Part shown: piece by piece, positions 44,489 through 53,932 of the stretch | Layout: every line of letters starts with the position of its first letter | Position numbering within the stretch: the stretch's first letter is position 1 | From: Polynucleobacter sp. JS-JIR-II-b4 | GTDB lineage: Bacteria; Pseudomonadota; Gammaproteobacteria; Burkholderiales; Burkholderiaceae | DNA length: 64,000 nt | Assembly (NCBI RefSeq): GCF_018687815.1 | Contig: NZ_CP061306.1 | Span: 744,001 to 808,000, forward strand | Reading direction: 5' to 3' | Position numbers and translations under genes: made by a program | The notes under the pieces: generated by a model | The model's input: the letters and a program-made list of their open reading frames with translations, nothing else | Databases searched by the model: none | What the model was told of the DNA's origin: nothing

Positions 44489-47185
44489 ATGGCAGCAGTT
44501 CCAGACCAGGTATTAGGTAAACAGAACACTCAGGATGCGGATCCTGGCGAGACTCAGGAATGGTTACAGGCGCTCGATGGCGTTATTCGTAACGAAGGTC
44601 CCGAGAGAGCTGCCTATCTCATCGATCAACAAATTTCTCATGCTCGTGTAAATGGAGTGGTACAGCCATTCCATGCTGAGACTCCATATATCAATACGAT
44701 TCCCGTTGAAAATCAAGCGCGTTTGCCTGGCGATCAAAATGTGGAACATCGCATTCGTTCATACACTCGCTGGAATGCCATGGCGATGGTGCTTCGTGCG
44801 AATAAAGATACGAACGTTGGCGGACATATTTCTTCATTCCAGTCTGCAGCTACTTTGTATGACGTTGGCTTCAACCATTTCTGGCACGCACCGTCCCCTG
44901 AGAATGGTGGCGATTTAATCTTTGTGCAAGGCCACTCTGCTCCAGGCGTCTATGCGCGTGCTTATATGTTGGGGCGTCTTGAAGAGGGTCAGCTCAATAA
45001 CTTCCGTCAAGAAGTTGGTGGCAAAGGCATCTCTAGCTACCCACACCCTTGGTTGATGCCAGACTTCTGGCAGTTCCCAACGGTATCGATGGGCTTAGGC
45101 CCCATCATGGCGATTTACCAAGCGCGCTTTATGAAGTACTTAACAGACCGTGGTTTTATTCAAGAGCAGGGCCGCAAGGTTTGGGCATTCTTGGGTGATG
45201 GCGAAACCGATGAGCCAGAATCATTGGGTGCGATTGGCATGGCCGGTCGTGAAAAACTTGATAACCTGATTTTCGTAATTAACTGTAATTTGCAACGTCT
45301 TGACGGACCAGTGCGCGGCAACGGTAGCATTATTCAAGAGCTTGAGAGCGAGTTCCGCGGTGCCGGCTGGAATGTGATCAAGGTAGTGTGGGGCGGTCAG
45401 TGGGATGCTCTCTTTGCACGAGACAAAAAAGGCATCCTGATGCAACGCTTAGGCGAGATCGTTGACGGCCAGTATCAGACTATGAAGTCTAAGAACGGCA
45501 GCTACGTTCGCGAGATCGTTTTCAATACTCCAGAATTAAAGGCTTTAGTAAGTGACTGGAGTGATGATGAGATTTGGCAACTGAATCGTGGTGGCCATGA
45601 TCCCCATAAAGTTTATGCAGCATTCCATGCGGCGGTCAATCACAGGAATCAACCTACAGTGATCCTAGCCCACACCATTAAAGGTTATGGCATGGGTGGT
45701 TCAGGTGAGGCGATGAACATTGCCCACCAAGCGAAGAAGATGAACGATGACGACGTGCGTCGCTTCCGTGATCGCTTTGAGATTCCCGTTAAAGATGAAG
45801 AGTTGGACGAAATGCCTTTGGTCAAGTTTGCCGAAGGTAGTCCTGAATTGGAGTACATGAAGGCGCGTCGTCAAGAGTTGGGCGGTTACTTGCCACAACG
45901 TCGCACTAAAGCGGAGAGCTTGCCAGTTCCTGCTTTAGAAGTATTTGCTCCATTGCTTGAAGCCACTAGTGAAGGCCGTGAGATTTCTACAACCATGGCA
46001 TTTGTACGCATACTCAATACAGTAGTGCGCGATAAGGTCTTGGGTAAGCGGGTAGTGCCGATTGTTCCGGACGAGTCCCGTACCTTTGGTATGGAAGGCA
46101 TGTTCCGTCAATTAGGAATCTGGAATCAATTAGGCCAACTTTACACACCAGAAGATCATGATCAATTGATGTTCTACAAAGAGGACAAGACAGGTCAAAT
46201 TCTGCAAGAAGGTATTAATGAAGCCGGGGGTATGTGTGACTGGATCGCTGCTGCGACTTCTTACTCTACCCATGGCGTACCCATGCTGCCTTTCTATATC
46301 TTCTACTCCATGTTTGGATTCCAGCGTATCGGTGACTTAGCCTGGGCTGCGGGGGATATGCGTAGTCGTGGTTTCTTGCTAGGCGGTACGGCCGGTAGAA
46401 CCACCTTGAACGGCGAAGGCTTACAGCACGAAGATGGCCATAGCCATCTATGGAGTGGTGCGGTTCCAAACTGTATCAGCTATGACCCAACCTTCTCATT
46501 TGAATTAGCTGTAGTGATTCAGGATGGTATGCGTCGTATGTTGGAAGTTCAGGAAGATGTTTACTACTACGTTACTTTGATGAATGAAAACTATTCACAC
46601 CCAGCAATGCCTAAGGGTGCGGAGAAAGACATCATCAAGGGTATGTATAAGCTCAAGTCCGTTGGTGACGACAAGGCAAAACTACGTGTACAACTCTTAG
46701 GTTCGGGAACGATCTTCCGCGAAGTGATTGAAGCTGCGGAGATCCTGCATAAAGACTGGGGTGTTGCCTCTGACTTGTGGGGTTGCCCAAGCTTTACTGA
46801 GCTAGGCCGTGATTGGACTGCGGTTCACCGTAGCAATCTATTGAATCCAACTGCTGCACCCGCCTTATCTCATGTAGAGAAGTGCTTGAAAGATACTGCA
46901 GGCCCAATCGTTGCAGCTACCGACTATGTTCGTCTATTTGCTGAGCAGATTCGTCCAGCAATTCAGCATATGGGTCGCCGTTATGAAGTTTTGGGTACTG
47001 ATGGCTTTGGACGTTCTGACACCCGTGAAAAACTCCGTGACTTCTTTGAGGTAGATCGTCGTTGGGTCGTTCTCACTGCCTTGAGATCGTTGGTTGACTC
47101 TGGTCAGCTTGATCGCTCTAAGTTGGCTGAGGCGATTAAGAAGTACAACATCGACACTACTAAACCAAACCCAATGACGGTTTGA
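44489..47185 (+). CDS. aceE: Pyruvate dehydrogenase E1 component (homodimeric)
   Basis: AceE decarboxylates pyruvate with thiamine diphosphate and passes the acetyl group to the lipoyl arms of AceF. The 898-residue length fits the homodimeric E1 type (E. coli 887). Seen are SFQSAATLYDVGFNHFWHA near residue 118, the ThDP motif WAFLGDGETDEPESLGAIG ending with INCNLQRLDGPVRGNG near 230-275, HTIKGYGMGGSGEAMNIAHQ near 395, ESRTFGMEGMFRQLGIW near 530 and LNGEGLQHEDGHSHLWS near 640. GGAG stands eight bases before the ATG. aceF and lpdA follow with gaps of 15 and 9 bases, giving one PDH operon. Confidence 0.98.
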   Translation: MAAVPDQVLGKQNTQDADPGETQEWLQALDGVIRNEGPERAAYLIDQQISHARVNGVVQPFHAETPYINTIPVENQARLPGDQNVEHRIRSYTRWNAMAMVLRANKDTNVGGHISSFQSAATLYDVGFNHFWHAPSPENGGDLIFVQGHSAPGVYARAYMLGRLEEGQLNNFRQEVGGKGISSYPHPWLMPDFWQFPTVSMGLGPIMAIYQARFMKYLTDRGFIQEQGRKVWAFLGDGETDEPESLGAIGMAGREKLDNLIFVINCNLQRLDGPVRGNGSIIQELESEFRGAGWNVIKVVWGGQWDALFARDKKGILMQRLGEIVDGQYQTMKSKNGSYVREIVFNTPELKALVSDWSDDEIWQLNRGGHDPHKVYAAFHAAVNHRNQPTVILAHTIKGYGMGGSGEAMNIAHQAKKMNDDDVRRFRDRFEIPVKDEELDEMPLVKFAEGSPELEYMKARRQELGGYLPQRRTKAESLPVPALEVFAPLLEATSEGREISTTMAFVRILNTVVRDKVLGKRVVPIVPDESRTFGMEGMFRQLGIWNQLGQLYTPEDHDQLMFYKEDKTGQILQEGINEAGGMCDWIAAATSYSTHGVPMLPFYIFYSMFGFQRIGDLAWAAGDMRSRGFLLGGTAGRTTLNGEGLQHEDGHSHLWSGAVPNCISYDPTFSFELAVVIQDGMRRMLEVQEDVYYYVTLMNENYSHPAMPKGAEKDIIKGMYKLKSVGDDKAKLRVQLLGSGTIFREVIEAAEILHKDWGVASDLWGCPSFTELGRDWTAVHRSNLLNPTAAPALSHVEKCLKDTAGPIVAATDYVRLFAEQIRPAIQHMGRRYEVLGTDGFGRSDTREKLRDFFEVDRRWVVLTALRSLVDSGQLDRSKLAEAIKKYNIDTTKPNPMTV

Positions 47186-47200
47186 TAAGAGATAAATACT

Positions 47201-48805
47201 ATGAGTCAAATAATTGAAATCAAAGTCCCGGATATCGGAGACTATAAAGATGTGCCAGTGATCGAAGTCTTGGTTAAAGCCGGTGACAAGATTGAGAAAG
47301 AACAATCCATCGTTGTGCTGGAGTCTGATAAAGCGACCATGGATGTTCCTTCATCACATTCTGGCATTGTGAAAGAAGTCAAAGTCAAAGTAGGCGATAA
47401 CCTTTCTGAGGGATCCCTTGTAATTACCTTGGAAGAGGGCGCGGCAGCAACAACTCCTGCACCAGCGACAGCAGCGGCAAGCGCTCCTGCGCCAGTAGCG
47501 GCTGCCAGCGGCGGATCCCCCATCGAAATCAAAGTCCCGGATATCGGCGACTATAAAGATGTACCAGTGATCGAAGTCTTGGTTAAAGCCGGTGACAAGA
47601 TTGAGAAAGAACAATCCATCGTTGTGCTGGAGTCTGATAAAGCCACCATGGATGTTCCTTCTTCACACTCAGGCATAGTCAAAGAAGTTAAGGTAAAGGT
47701 AGGTGATAACTTATCGGAAGGATCGGTAGTTGTCATCTTGGAAGGTGGGGCATCTGGCGTATCGACTCCTGTGTCTACTCCTGCAGCTGCACCAGCCGCG
47801 CCTGCAATTAAAGCGGTAGAGCCTCCGATTGCGCGCGCACCCGCACCACCTCCTATCAGTAATACTCCTCCGCCAGTCGATGCCGCAGTAAGCCATGCAA
47901 GTCCATCTGTGCGTAAGTTTGCACGTGAGCTTGGTGTCACTATTACACAAGTAAAAGGATCGGGCCCTAAAGGCCGCATTACTCAAGAAGACGTCCAAGC
48001 ATTTGTGAAGGCGGCTATGAGTGGTGGTGCAGGCAGTCCTGCTGCCGCCTCCAGTGGCGGTAGTTTAGGTGGCTTAAATCTGATTCCTTGGCCGAAAGTT
48101 GATTTCACAAAGTTTGGTGAGATCGAGCGCCAACCACTCAATCGCATTAAGAAACTTACTGCAGCCAATTTGGGCCGTAACTGGGTGATGATCCCAGCCG
48201 TGACTTATCACGAAGATGCTGACATCACTGATTTAGAGGCATTCCGCGTTCTCACCAATAAAGAGAATGAGAAGAAGGGCGTCAAGATTACGATGCTGGC
48301 TTTCTTAATGAAGGCTGCAGTCGCTGCATTGAAAAAATATCCAGAGTTCAATAGCTCTTTGGATGGCGATGATCTGATTTTGAAGAAATACTTCAATATT
48401 GGATTTGCCGCAGATACTCCAACTGGACTGGTTGTACCGGTCATTAAAGATGCCGATAAGAAAGGCATCTTTGAGTTGGCGAAAGAAACTTCTGACTTGG
48501 CGGCACTCGCTCGTGATGGCAAGTTAAAGCCAGATCAAATGCAAGGCGCTAGCTTCACGATCTCATCACTAGGTGGTATCGGAGGAACGTATTTCTCCCC
48601 AATCGTCAATGCTCCTGAAGTGGCGATTATGGGCGTGAGCAAGGCAGCTATGAAGCCAGTGTGGGATGGTAAGCAGTTTGTGCCACGCCTCATTTGCCCA
48701 CTGTCCCTCTCTGCAGATCACCGCGTGATTGATGGTGCTTTAGCTACCCGCTTCAATGTGTACATTGCACAGCTCTTGGCCGACTTCCGTCGCGCTAGTC
48801 TGTAA
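47201..48805 (+). CDS. aceF: Pyruvate dehydrogenase E2, dihydrolipoyllysine acetyltransferase with two lipoyl domains
   Basis: AceF moves the acetyl group from E1 to CoA and forms the complex core. The 534 residues hold lipoyl domain 1 (about 3-78) and lipoyl domain 2 (about 107-182), each with the lipoylation Lys in ESDKATMD. Ala/Pro-rich linkers and a peripheral subunit-binding domain (ASPSVRKFARELGVTITQVKGSGPKGRI near 230) follow, then the catalytic domain ending in SLSADHRVIDGA with the active His. The two lipoyl domains are identical over about 68 residues. Their DNA is almost identical in the 5' part and shows many silent differences in the 3' part. E. coli AceF has three lipoyl domains. 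Confidence 0.97.
   Translation: MSQIIEIKVPDIGDYKDVPVIEVLVKAGDKIEKEQSIVVLESDKATMDVPSSHSGIVKEVKVKVGDNLSEGSLVITLEEGAAATTPAPATAAASAPAPVAAASGGSPIEIKVPDIGDYKDVPVIEVLVKAGDKIEKEQSIVVLESDKATMDVPSSHSGIVKEVKVKVGDNLSEGSVVVILEGGASGVSTPVSTPAAAPAAPAIKAVEPPIARAPAPPPISNTPPPVDAAVSHASPSVRKFARELGVTITQVKGSGPKGRITQEDVQAFVKAAMSGGAGSPAAASSGGSLGGLNLIPWPKVDFTKFGEIERQPLNRIKKLTAANLGRNWVMIPAVTYHEDADITDLEAFRVLTNKENEKKGVKITMLAFLMKAAVAALKKYPEFNSSLDGDDLILKKYFNIGFAADTPTGLVVPVIKDADKKGIFELAKETSDLAALARDGKLKPDQMQGASFTISSLGGIGGTYFSPIVNAPEVAIMGVSKAAMKPVWDGKQFVPRLICPLSLSADHRVIDGALATRFNVYIAQLLADFRRASL
47213..47734 (+). repeat. Direct repeat encoding the twin lipoyl domains
   Basis: Two copies of about 210 bases, offset by 309 bases (103 codons), encode the same lipoyl peptide. 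An 80-base block (47255-47334 and 47564-47643) is identical. The last 60 bases or so of each copy differ at about a dozen silent positions, a mosaic suggesting partial gene conversion. Confidence 0.9.
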
Positions 48806-48814
48806 GGGGGATCT

Positions 48815-50596
48815 ATGGCTAAGCAAATGATCCTTGTGCCGGATATTGGTGACTATGCAGATGTACCGGTCATAGAAGTGCTGGTTAAAGTGGGTGACGT
48901 GATTGAAAAAGAGCAGCCGCTATTAGTTCTTGAGTCCGATAAAGCAACCATGGAAATCCCGGCCGACGCTGCAGGAACTGTTACTAGTATTGCAGTCAAG
49001 CTTGGAGATAAAGTCAGTAAAGGTTCTGTAATTGCTGAAATTGAAGCGAGTGGTGCAGGGCCTGCACCTCAGGCGGCTCCAGCAGCAAAACCTGAAGCTC
49101 CAGCTGCGCCTGCTGCTATTGCCCCCGCTCCAAAAGCGGGGCAGTACAGCGGCAAAGTAGATCATGAGTGTGAAGTGTTGGTGCTCGGCGCTGGCCCTGG
49201 TGGTTACAGCGCAGCGTTTCGTAGTGCCGACTTGGGCATGAATACCGTTTTAGTAGAGCGCTATCCCACATTGGGTGGGGTTTGCTTGAACGTTGGATGC
49301 ATTCCATCGAAAGCATTGCTGCATACCACCTCAGTGATGGATGAAGTCAAAACCATGGCTAAGCACGGCATCACTTTTGGCGCACCGAAGATTGAGATCG
49401 ATCAATTGCGCGGTTACAAAGAGTCCGTTATTGCTAAATTGACTGGTGGTCTTGCTGGTATGGCAAAGGCTCGTAAAGTAAAAGTAGTTCGCGGCCTAGG
49501 TAAGTTCTTAGATGCAAATCATGTCGAAGTTGAGTTAACTGATGGCACTGGCCAGGATCTCACTGGCAAAAAAGAAGTAGTGCGCTTTCAGAAGGCGATT
49601 ATTGCTGCTGGTAGCCAGCCAGTGAAGCTGCCATTCTTGCCAGAAGATCCACGCATTGTCGATAGCACAGGCGCCTTGTTGCTCAAGAGCATCCCTAAAC
49701 GTATGCTTGTCATTGGTGGCGGCATTATTGGTCTAGAGATGGCTACTGTTTACAGCACACTAGGCTCACGCATTGATATCGCTGAGATGATGGATGGCTT
49801 AATGGCCGGTGCTGACCGTGATTTAGAAAAAGTCTGGGAGAAGTTTAATGCCGGACGTTTTGAGAAAATCATGCTCAAGACACGTGCCGCTAAGGCAGAA
49901 GTTAAGCCTGACGGAATTCAAGTTTCTTTTGAAGGTGAGAATGCACCAGCTGAACCACAAACTTATGACTTGGTATTGGTTGCAGTAGGACGTACTCCGA
50001 ATGGCAAAAAGATTGATGCCGGTAAAGCAGGTGTGCAGGTAGATGAACGCGGCTTTATTCCTGTCGATAAACAAATGCGCACCAATGTCTCTAATATTTT
50101 TGCAATTGGTGACTTAGTTGGTCAACCGATGTTGGCACATAAGGCGGTGCATGAAGGTCACGTTGCTGCGGAAGCTGCTGCTGGAGAAAAATCCTACTTC
50201 GATGCGAAGCAAATTCCATCTGTTGCCTATACCGATCCTGAAGTGGCTTGGGCTGGTTTGACAGAAGAGCAGTGTAAGGCTCAGGGAATAGCTTATGAGA
50301 AAGGCTTATTCCCATGGGCGGCTAGTGGGCGCGCTATCGCTAATGGACGTGATGAAGGTTTCACAAAACTCATTTTTGATGCTACAACCCATCGCATTAT
50401 TGGTGGCGGCATTGTAGGAACACACGCTGGCGATTTAATCGGTGAGGTGTGTTTGGCTATTGAGATGGGTGCTGATGCAGTGGATATCGGCAAAACGATT
50501 CATCCACATCCAACGCTAGGTGAATCGGTAGGTCTTGCGGCTGAAGCAGCCCACGGCCATTGCACTGATTTGCCGCCGGTGAAAAAGAAATCTTAA
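48815..50596 (+). CDS. lpdA: Dihydrolipoyl dehydrogenase (E3) with N-terminal lipoyl domain
   Basis: E3 reoxidises the dihydrolipoyl arms with NAD using FAD. The 593-residue protein carries its own lipoyl domain (about 1-78, Lys in [10 protein letters not shown]), an Ala/Pro linker (about 80-110), and then the flavoprotein core: [21 protein letters not shown] near 120, redox disulfide [17 protein letters not shown] near 150, NAD-binding [19 protein letters not shown] near 300, [16 protein letters not shown] near 430, and the C-terminal HPHPTLGE with catalytic His-Glu near 568. The extra lipoyl domain is known in Neisseria and other betaproteobacteria. AGGGG precedes the ATG. A hairpin terminator follows. 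Confidence 0.97.
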   Translation: MAKQMILVPDIGDYADVPVIEVLVKVGDVIEKEQPLLVLESDKATMEIPADAAGTVTSIAVKLGDKVSKGSVIAEIEASGAGPAPQAAPAAKPEAPAAPAAIAPAPKAGQYSGKVDHECEVLVLGAGPGGYSAAFRSADLGMNTVLVERYPTLGGVCLNVGCIPSKALLHTTSVMDEVKTMAKHGITFGAPKIEIDQLRGYKESVIAKLTGGLAGMAKARKVKVVRGLGKFLDANHVEVELTDGTGQDLTGKKEVVRFQKAIIAAGSQPVKLPFLPEDPRIVDSTGALLLKSIPKRMLVIGGGIIGLEMATVYSTLGSRIDIAEMMDGLMAGADRDLEKVWEKFNAGRFEKIMLKTRAAKAEVKPDGIQVSFEGENAPAEPQTYDLVLVAVGRTPNGKKIDAGKAGVQVDERGFIPVDKQMRTNVSNIFAIGDLVGQPMLAHKAVHEGHVAAEAAAGEKSYFDAKQIPSVAYTDPEVAWAGLTEEQCKAQGIAYEKGLFPWAASGRAIANGRDEGFTKLIFDATTHRIIGGGIVGTHAGDLIGEVCLAIEMGADAVDIGKTIHPHPTLGESVGLAAEAAHGHCTDLPPVKKKS

Positions 50597-50614
50597 GCGG
50601 CACATAAGGTGCAA

Positions 50615-50647
50615 AAGAAAAAGCCCCGAGGAATCGGGGCTTTTGCA
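50615..50647. terminator. Terminator after lpdA (copy 1 of a repeated hairpin)
   Basis: An 11-bp stem (50619-50629 with 50634-50644) with a GGAA loop and T-runs on both strands ends lpdA and also the convergent small Cys-rich gene. A 33-base block containing it recurs at 51121-51153 with one loop base changed. Confidence 0.88.
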
Positions 50648-50671
50648 TTTCAGCATGCACGAAGACGGATG

Positions 50672-51046
50672 CTATGAAATCAGTTTGGTAGTGAGCTCGC
50701 GAATACGCTCATCTACATAGTAGCCCCCGCATTCTGTATATCGAAGGTATTTCGCTCCACAATGCTTGCATTCGTATACGTCAGATTTATTGTATGGATG
50801 AAAGGGGGTTGAAATAGGGGCATCCTTAGACCAGATAGTCATCCCCTTTGGGAGATCTTCCTCCCAGCATTCCGGAGCATCTTCGACTCTCAGGGTTCCA
50901 ACGCACTCCAGAGCATTTGTCATGAAACCGCCAGGGACGCTTTCCCAGCCTTCACAGCTCAGCGACAAGCAGTCAGGACATTTATCTTTAGCGTCAAAAG
51001 ACTTGGCGAGGGATAGTAACTCCTCTTTATTAAGGCTTTTAGTCAT
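50672..51046 (-). CDS. Small Cys-rich protein, putative zinc-ribbon, function unknown
   Basis: This 124-residue protein has CPDC near residue 23 with another Cys near 31, and ECKHCG near 92 with a further Cys near 105 (YTECGGYYVDERIREL). The spaced Cys pairs suggest zinc binding. I recall similar uncharacterised proteins in Burkholderiales with the same C-terminal motif. I start it at ATG 51046; the frame extends to 51139, but that would translate through the terminator hairpin. The gene is convergent with lpdA and is bracketed by two nearly identical terminator copies. No function can be assigned. Confidence 0.7.
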   Translation of the reverse strand: MTKSLNKEELLSLAKSFDAKDKCPDCLSLSCEGWESVPGGFMTNALECVGTLRVEDAPECWEEDLPKGMTIWSKDAPISTPFHPYNKSDVYECKHCGAKYLRYTECGGYYVDERIRELTTKLIS

Positions 51047-51120
51047 TCGAAGAAATTGGTATAAAAGTGCGCTGAGTAAGGTAAGTTTTGGTAAAGAATA
51101 AATCAAGCCATCTAACCTAC

Positions 51121-51153
51121 AAGAAAAAGCCCCGAGCAATCGGGGCTTTTGCA
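51121..51153. terminator. Terminator downstream of the phasin gene (copy 2 of the repeated hairpin)
   Basis: An 11-bp stem (51125-51135 with 51140-51150) with a GCAA loop has T5 on the minus strand and T4 on the plus strand. It ends the phasin transcript. It differs from the copy at 50615-50647 only in one loop base over 33 bases. Confidence 0.88.
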
Positions 51154-51173
51154 GTCAAGACACTCGCTAACAA

Positions 51174-51728
51174 TTATTTCTTCTTCGTCGCTTTGCTGGC
51201 TTTATCTGTAGTCTTTAAAACTGTTTCAGTTGCGCTGCTAAGGTTAGTTTGCGCAACTTCAACTGCATGTTTAACTGCTTTTTGACTAGTTTCAAATACA
51301 TTATTTGCAGAAGCGATAGCTTGCTTCATTGCTTGCACAGCTGCATCTGATCCTGTTGGCGCATTTTTTGTCCACCCTTCTACTAAAGAGTTGATTTTCT
51401 TCTGGCCAGCTTGGAATTCTTTTTCAGCGGATTCTGTGAAACTGTTTTGAGTCTCATGTGCCAACTCATATAAATGACGGCTGTAAGCCATAATTTTTTC
51501 TGCCATCGGTTGAACTGCTTCTGCTTGATGGGCTAGCAGTTGTTGAATGTCTTTTACTTCCAGTGCTTTCTTAGCGCTATTCATACTATCGCTTAAGCTT
51601 TGTTTGGCAATATGCATATTGAGCTCCACTAACTTTTCAATACTTTGCAATGCCTGATTGGTTAAGCCACTCAAGGTCTCTAAGTTTGCCTTTTGTGCTG
51701 CTGCAATTTGTTCTGGAGTTAAGTTCAT
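51174..51728 (-). CDS. phaP: Phasin family protein
   Basis: Phasins coat polyhydroxyalkanoate granules and control their size and number. The 184-residue protein starts MNLTPEQIAAAQKANLETLSGLTNQALQSIEKLVELN, the Burkholderiales phasin pattern. It is almost wholly amphipathic helix without Cys or signal peptide, and ends in a Lys-rich tail (DKASKATKKK). It is preceded by a GGAAAGAG-type site. A dyad at 51813-51827 upstream could be a PhaR-type operator. Transcription ends at the hairpin 51121-51153. It suggests the organism stores polyhydroxybutyrate. Confidence 0.93.
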   Translation of the reverse strand: MNLTPEQIAAAQKANLETLSGLTNQALQSIEKLVELNMHIAKQSLSDSMNSAKKALEVKDIQQLLAHQAEAVQPMAEKIMAYSRHLYELAHETQNSFTESAEKEFQAGQKKINSLVEGWTKNAPTGSDAAVQAMKQAIASANNVFETSQKAVKHAVEVAQTNLSSATETVLKTTDKASKATKKK

Positions 51729-51812
51729 CTGTATCTCTTTCCGTTTAACTTTCTGTATTTTGATCTTTGGCTTTTCCTAATGTACTCTCTTTGCACCATC
51801 GTATGGCATAAA

Positions 51813-51827
51813 TGTTGCGCTGCAGCA
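51813..51827. promoter_or_regulatory. Possible PhaR-like operator upstream of the phasin gene
   Basis: TGTTGCGCTGCAGCA is a near-perfect dyad (TGTTGC with GCAGCA, 3-base spacer) located 85 bases before the phasin ATG. PhaR represses phasin genes in Ralstonia-type bacteria and binds TGC/GCA-rich dyads. The assignment rests on remembered motif style only. Confidence 0.3.
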
Positions 51828-51922
51828 TGAGTGGTGCGCCACGTAGATGAATAGCCCAAATGAGAAAAGAGCCTAAAATTGGGGATTCAGTAAAAAATCT
51901 CAATATTTTCAGTAAGTTACCC

Positions 51923-52810
51923 ATGAAGCTTTCGCTTGATAACGCTATTGCACCGATATTTGTCCTCATTTGGAGTACGGGCTTTGTGATTGCGCGTTTG
52001 GCAATGCCATATGTTGAGCCCGCTACCTTCCTATTTTGGCGTTTTGCAGGGGTTCTAGCGGCCATGGCAGCGCTCAGTCTGGTTTGGAGAATTACCTGGC
52101 CCAGTTGGTCGCAAATCAAGCACATTGCGATTGCCGGGATCTTGCTTCAGTTTGGTTATTTACTTGGCGTGTGGTTTGCTGTGCGCCTGGGAATGACGGC
52201 AGGCCTAGTGGCGATTATTGTGGGTTTGCAGCCCATCATTACCGCCTGGTTTGCTGCATGGATTTCTGAGAAGGTGAGTTCGCGTCAATGGATAGGTCTA
52301 GGATTCGGATTTGCAGGTGTTGCGTTGGTGGTTGCTGAGAAGATTGGCTTTAACCACATTCCATTTGTTAGTTATGTTTTGGCATTTATTGCACTTCTCT
52401 CTATTACGTTTGGCACCTTGTATCAAAAGAAATTCTGCCCCGTATTTGATCTACGTGCTGGATCCTCCATTCAGTTTGGAGTATCGGCAGTACTGTGCTT
52501 CTTTTGTATGTATTTCTTTGAGTCTGGCGTGATGGTTTGGAACCCATCTGTTATTGGCGCCTTACTATGGGCCATCTTCCCCCTGTCAATTGGATCGATT
52601 AGTTTGCTATTTATGATGATTCGTAAGGGCGCTGCCACTAAAGTCACCAGCTTTCTTTATTTAGTGCCACCAACTACTGCTGCAATGGCTTGGCTCTTAT
52701 TTGATGAGCCATTTACATTGCTGATGGCGGTAGGTTTGTGTTTGACGATGACTGGCGTGGTGCTAGTAAATGCCCGACAGACCAATACATTAGCGACGAT
52801 TGCCGAGTAG
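51923..52810 (+). CDS. EamA/DMT family transporter
   Basis: This 295-residue inner-membrane protein has about ten hydrophobic helices arranged as two EamA repeats. Helix 1 contains FVLIWSTGFVIARLAMPYVEP and helix 3-4 LGVWFAVRLGMTAGLVAIIVGLQPIITAWFAAW, and the second repeat ends PPTTAAMAWLLFDEPFTLLMAVGLCLTMTGVVLV. Drug/metabolite transporters of this kind export amino acids or other metabolites; the substrate is unknown. I chose the ATG at 51923 because it begins just before helix 1; an ATG at 51860 adds 21 polar residues. Neither has a strong Shine-Dalgarno. Confidence 0.9.
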   Translation: MKLSLDNAIAPIFVLIWSTGFVIARLAMPYVEPATFLFWRFAGVLAAMAALSLVWRITWPSWSQIKHIAIAGILLQFGYLLGVWFAVRLGMTAGLVAIIVGLQPIITAWFAAWISEKVSSRQWIGLGFGFAGVALVVAEKIGFNHIPFVSYVLAFIALLSITFGTLYQKKFCPVFDLRAGSSIQFGVSAVLCFFCMYFFESGVMVWNPSVIGALLWAIFPLSIGSISLLFMMIRKGAATKVTSFLYLVPPTTAAMAWLLFDEPFTLLMAVGLCLTMTGVVLVNARQTNTLATIAE

Positions 52811-52919
52811 GGCATTCATTTAGTGGAATAAATTACCTGGATTGGGGCGAATAAAACCGCTTTGTCTCAGGAAATTAATTATCATTCCGTATGTTGAAAG
52901 TTTTGGAAGGTATTTTGGG

Positions 52920-53924
52920 ATGCGTTTGAATCGATTTTGGCCCCTAGTCATTGCATTGCTCTTTTCACTGGGAGTGCTGGGTAACGCACCTGTTCAGGCC
53001 GCAACAAAAGATAAGCAGAAGCAAGCAAAGTCAACAAAAGTGGTGACTAAGTCACCCAAAAGAGCCAAGACCGTCCGCGTCACTGTTACTAGATCATCTG
53101 CACCCGTAGTTGCAGGACCTCCATCATTAGCTACTGCATTAGGTTTGCGTGGTCAGCGCGATGAGCTCAATCTTAAATCTACTGTAGTGATGGTGGTTAA
53201 TCAAGATACGAAGGAAGTCTATTACGAGAAGAATCCTTCTGTCAGCTTGCCCATTGCCTCCATTACTAAACTCATGACGGCCATGGTGACACTCGATGCA
53301 AAATTGCCAATGGATGATGTTATTGTCATTAATGCTGAAGACGCGCATATTTATCGGCACTCTCGTTTGGCTGAAGGCACTTCACTTACCCGAGAAGATG
53401 CGCTGCATTTGGCTTTGATGTCCTCTGAGAACCGCGCCGCATATACCCTAGCCAGAAATTATCCTGGCGGCTTACCTGCATTTGTTGCTGCTATGAACCG
53501 TAAGGCAAAAGATCTCGGCATGGAGCACTCTCACTTTGAGGATCCCACTGGACTGACTAGTGAGAATGTTGCTTCAGCAGAAGATCTCACACGCATGCTC
53601 AATGCTGCCTATCAGTACAAAACTATTCGTGAGTTCTCAACCTGGCCAGATTTAACTATGGTGATCGCCAATCGCCCGCAAAAGTTTTTGAACACAAACC
53701 GTTTGGTACGTTCCGGGGATATGGATATCGGACTGCAGAAGACGGGCTTCATTAATGCTGCAGGTCGATGTTTGGTCATGCAGGCAAGAGTAAACAACAC
53801 GCCATTACTATTGGTCTTTTTGGATTCTGTAGGAACGCAATCCCGTTTTGCCGATGCAGTGCGGGTGCGCGATTGGTATGAGCGCATGCCATCGGGCGCG
53901 CAACCCATTCGTCGCTTGATGTAA
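52920..53924 (+). CDS. pbpG: D-alanyl-D-alanine endopeptidase (PBP7-like)
   Basis: This low-molecular-mass penicillin-binding protein cuts peptidoglycan cross-links in the periplasm. From ATG 52920 (334 residues, GGAAGG upstream) it has a signal peptide (MRLNRFWPLVIALLFSLGVLG, cleavage near VQA) and a basic Lys/Thr/Ser-rich linker. The S11 peptidase core has SITKLMTAMV (Ser-x-x-Lys) near 115, SSENRAA (SxN) near 170 and QKTGFIN (KTG) near 276. An upstream in-frame start at 52842 would bury the signal peptide and is rejected. It is convergent with the iclR-type gene, with 8 bases between. Confidence 0.93.
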   Translation: MRLNRFWPLVIALLFSLGVLGNAPVQAATKDKQKQAKSTKVVTKSPKRAKTVRVTVTRSSAPVVAGPPSLATALGLRGQRDELNLKSTVVMVVNQDTKEVYYEKNPSVSLPIASITKLMTAMVTLDAKLPMDDVIVINAEDAHIYRHSRLAEGTSLTREDALHLALMSSENRAAYTLARNYPGGLPAFVAAMNRKAKDLGMEHSHFEDPTGLTSENVASAEDLTRMLNAAYQYKTIREFSTWPDLTMVIANRPQKFLNTNRLVRSGDMDIGLQKTGFINAAGRCLVMQARVNNTPLLLVFLDSVGTQSRFADAVRVRDWYERMPSGAQPIRRLM

Positions 53925-53932
53925 CTAATGAA

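Noticed and set aside
47213..47734. CRISPR-like or mobile direct repeats in aceF
   Set aside because: The repeats are in frame, encode lipoyl domains and explain the similarity fully.
51047..51139. Upstream extension of the small Cys-rich protein
   Set aside because: It would be translated from within a terminator hairpin; the ATG at 51046 gives a more plausible protein.
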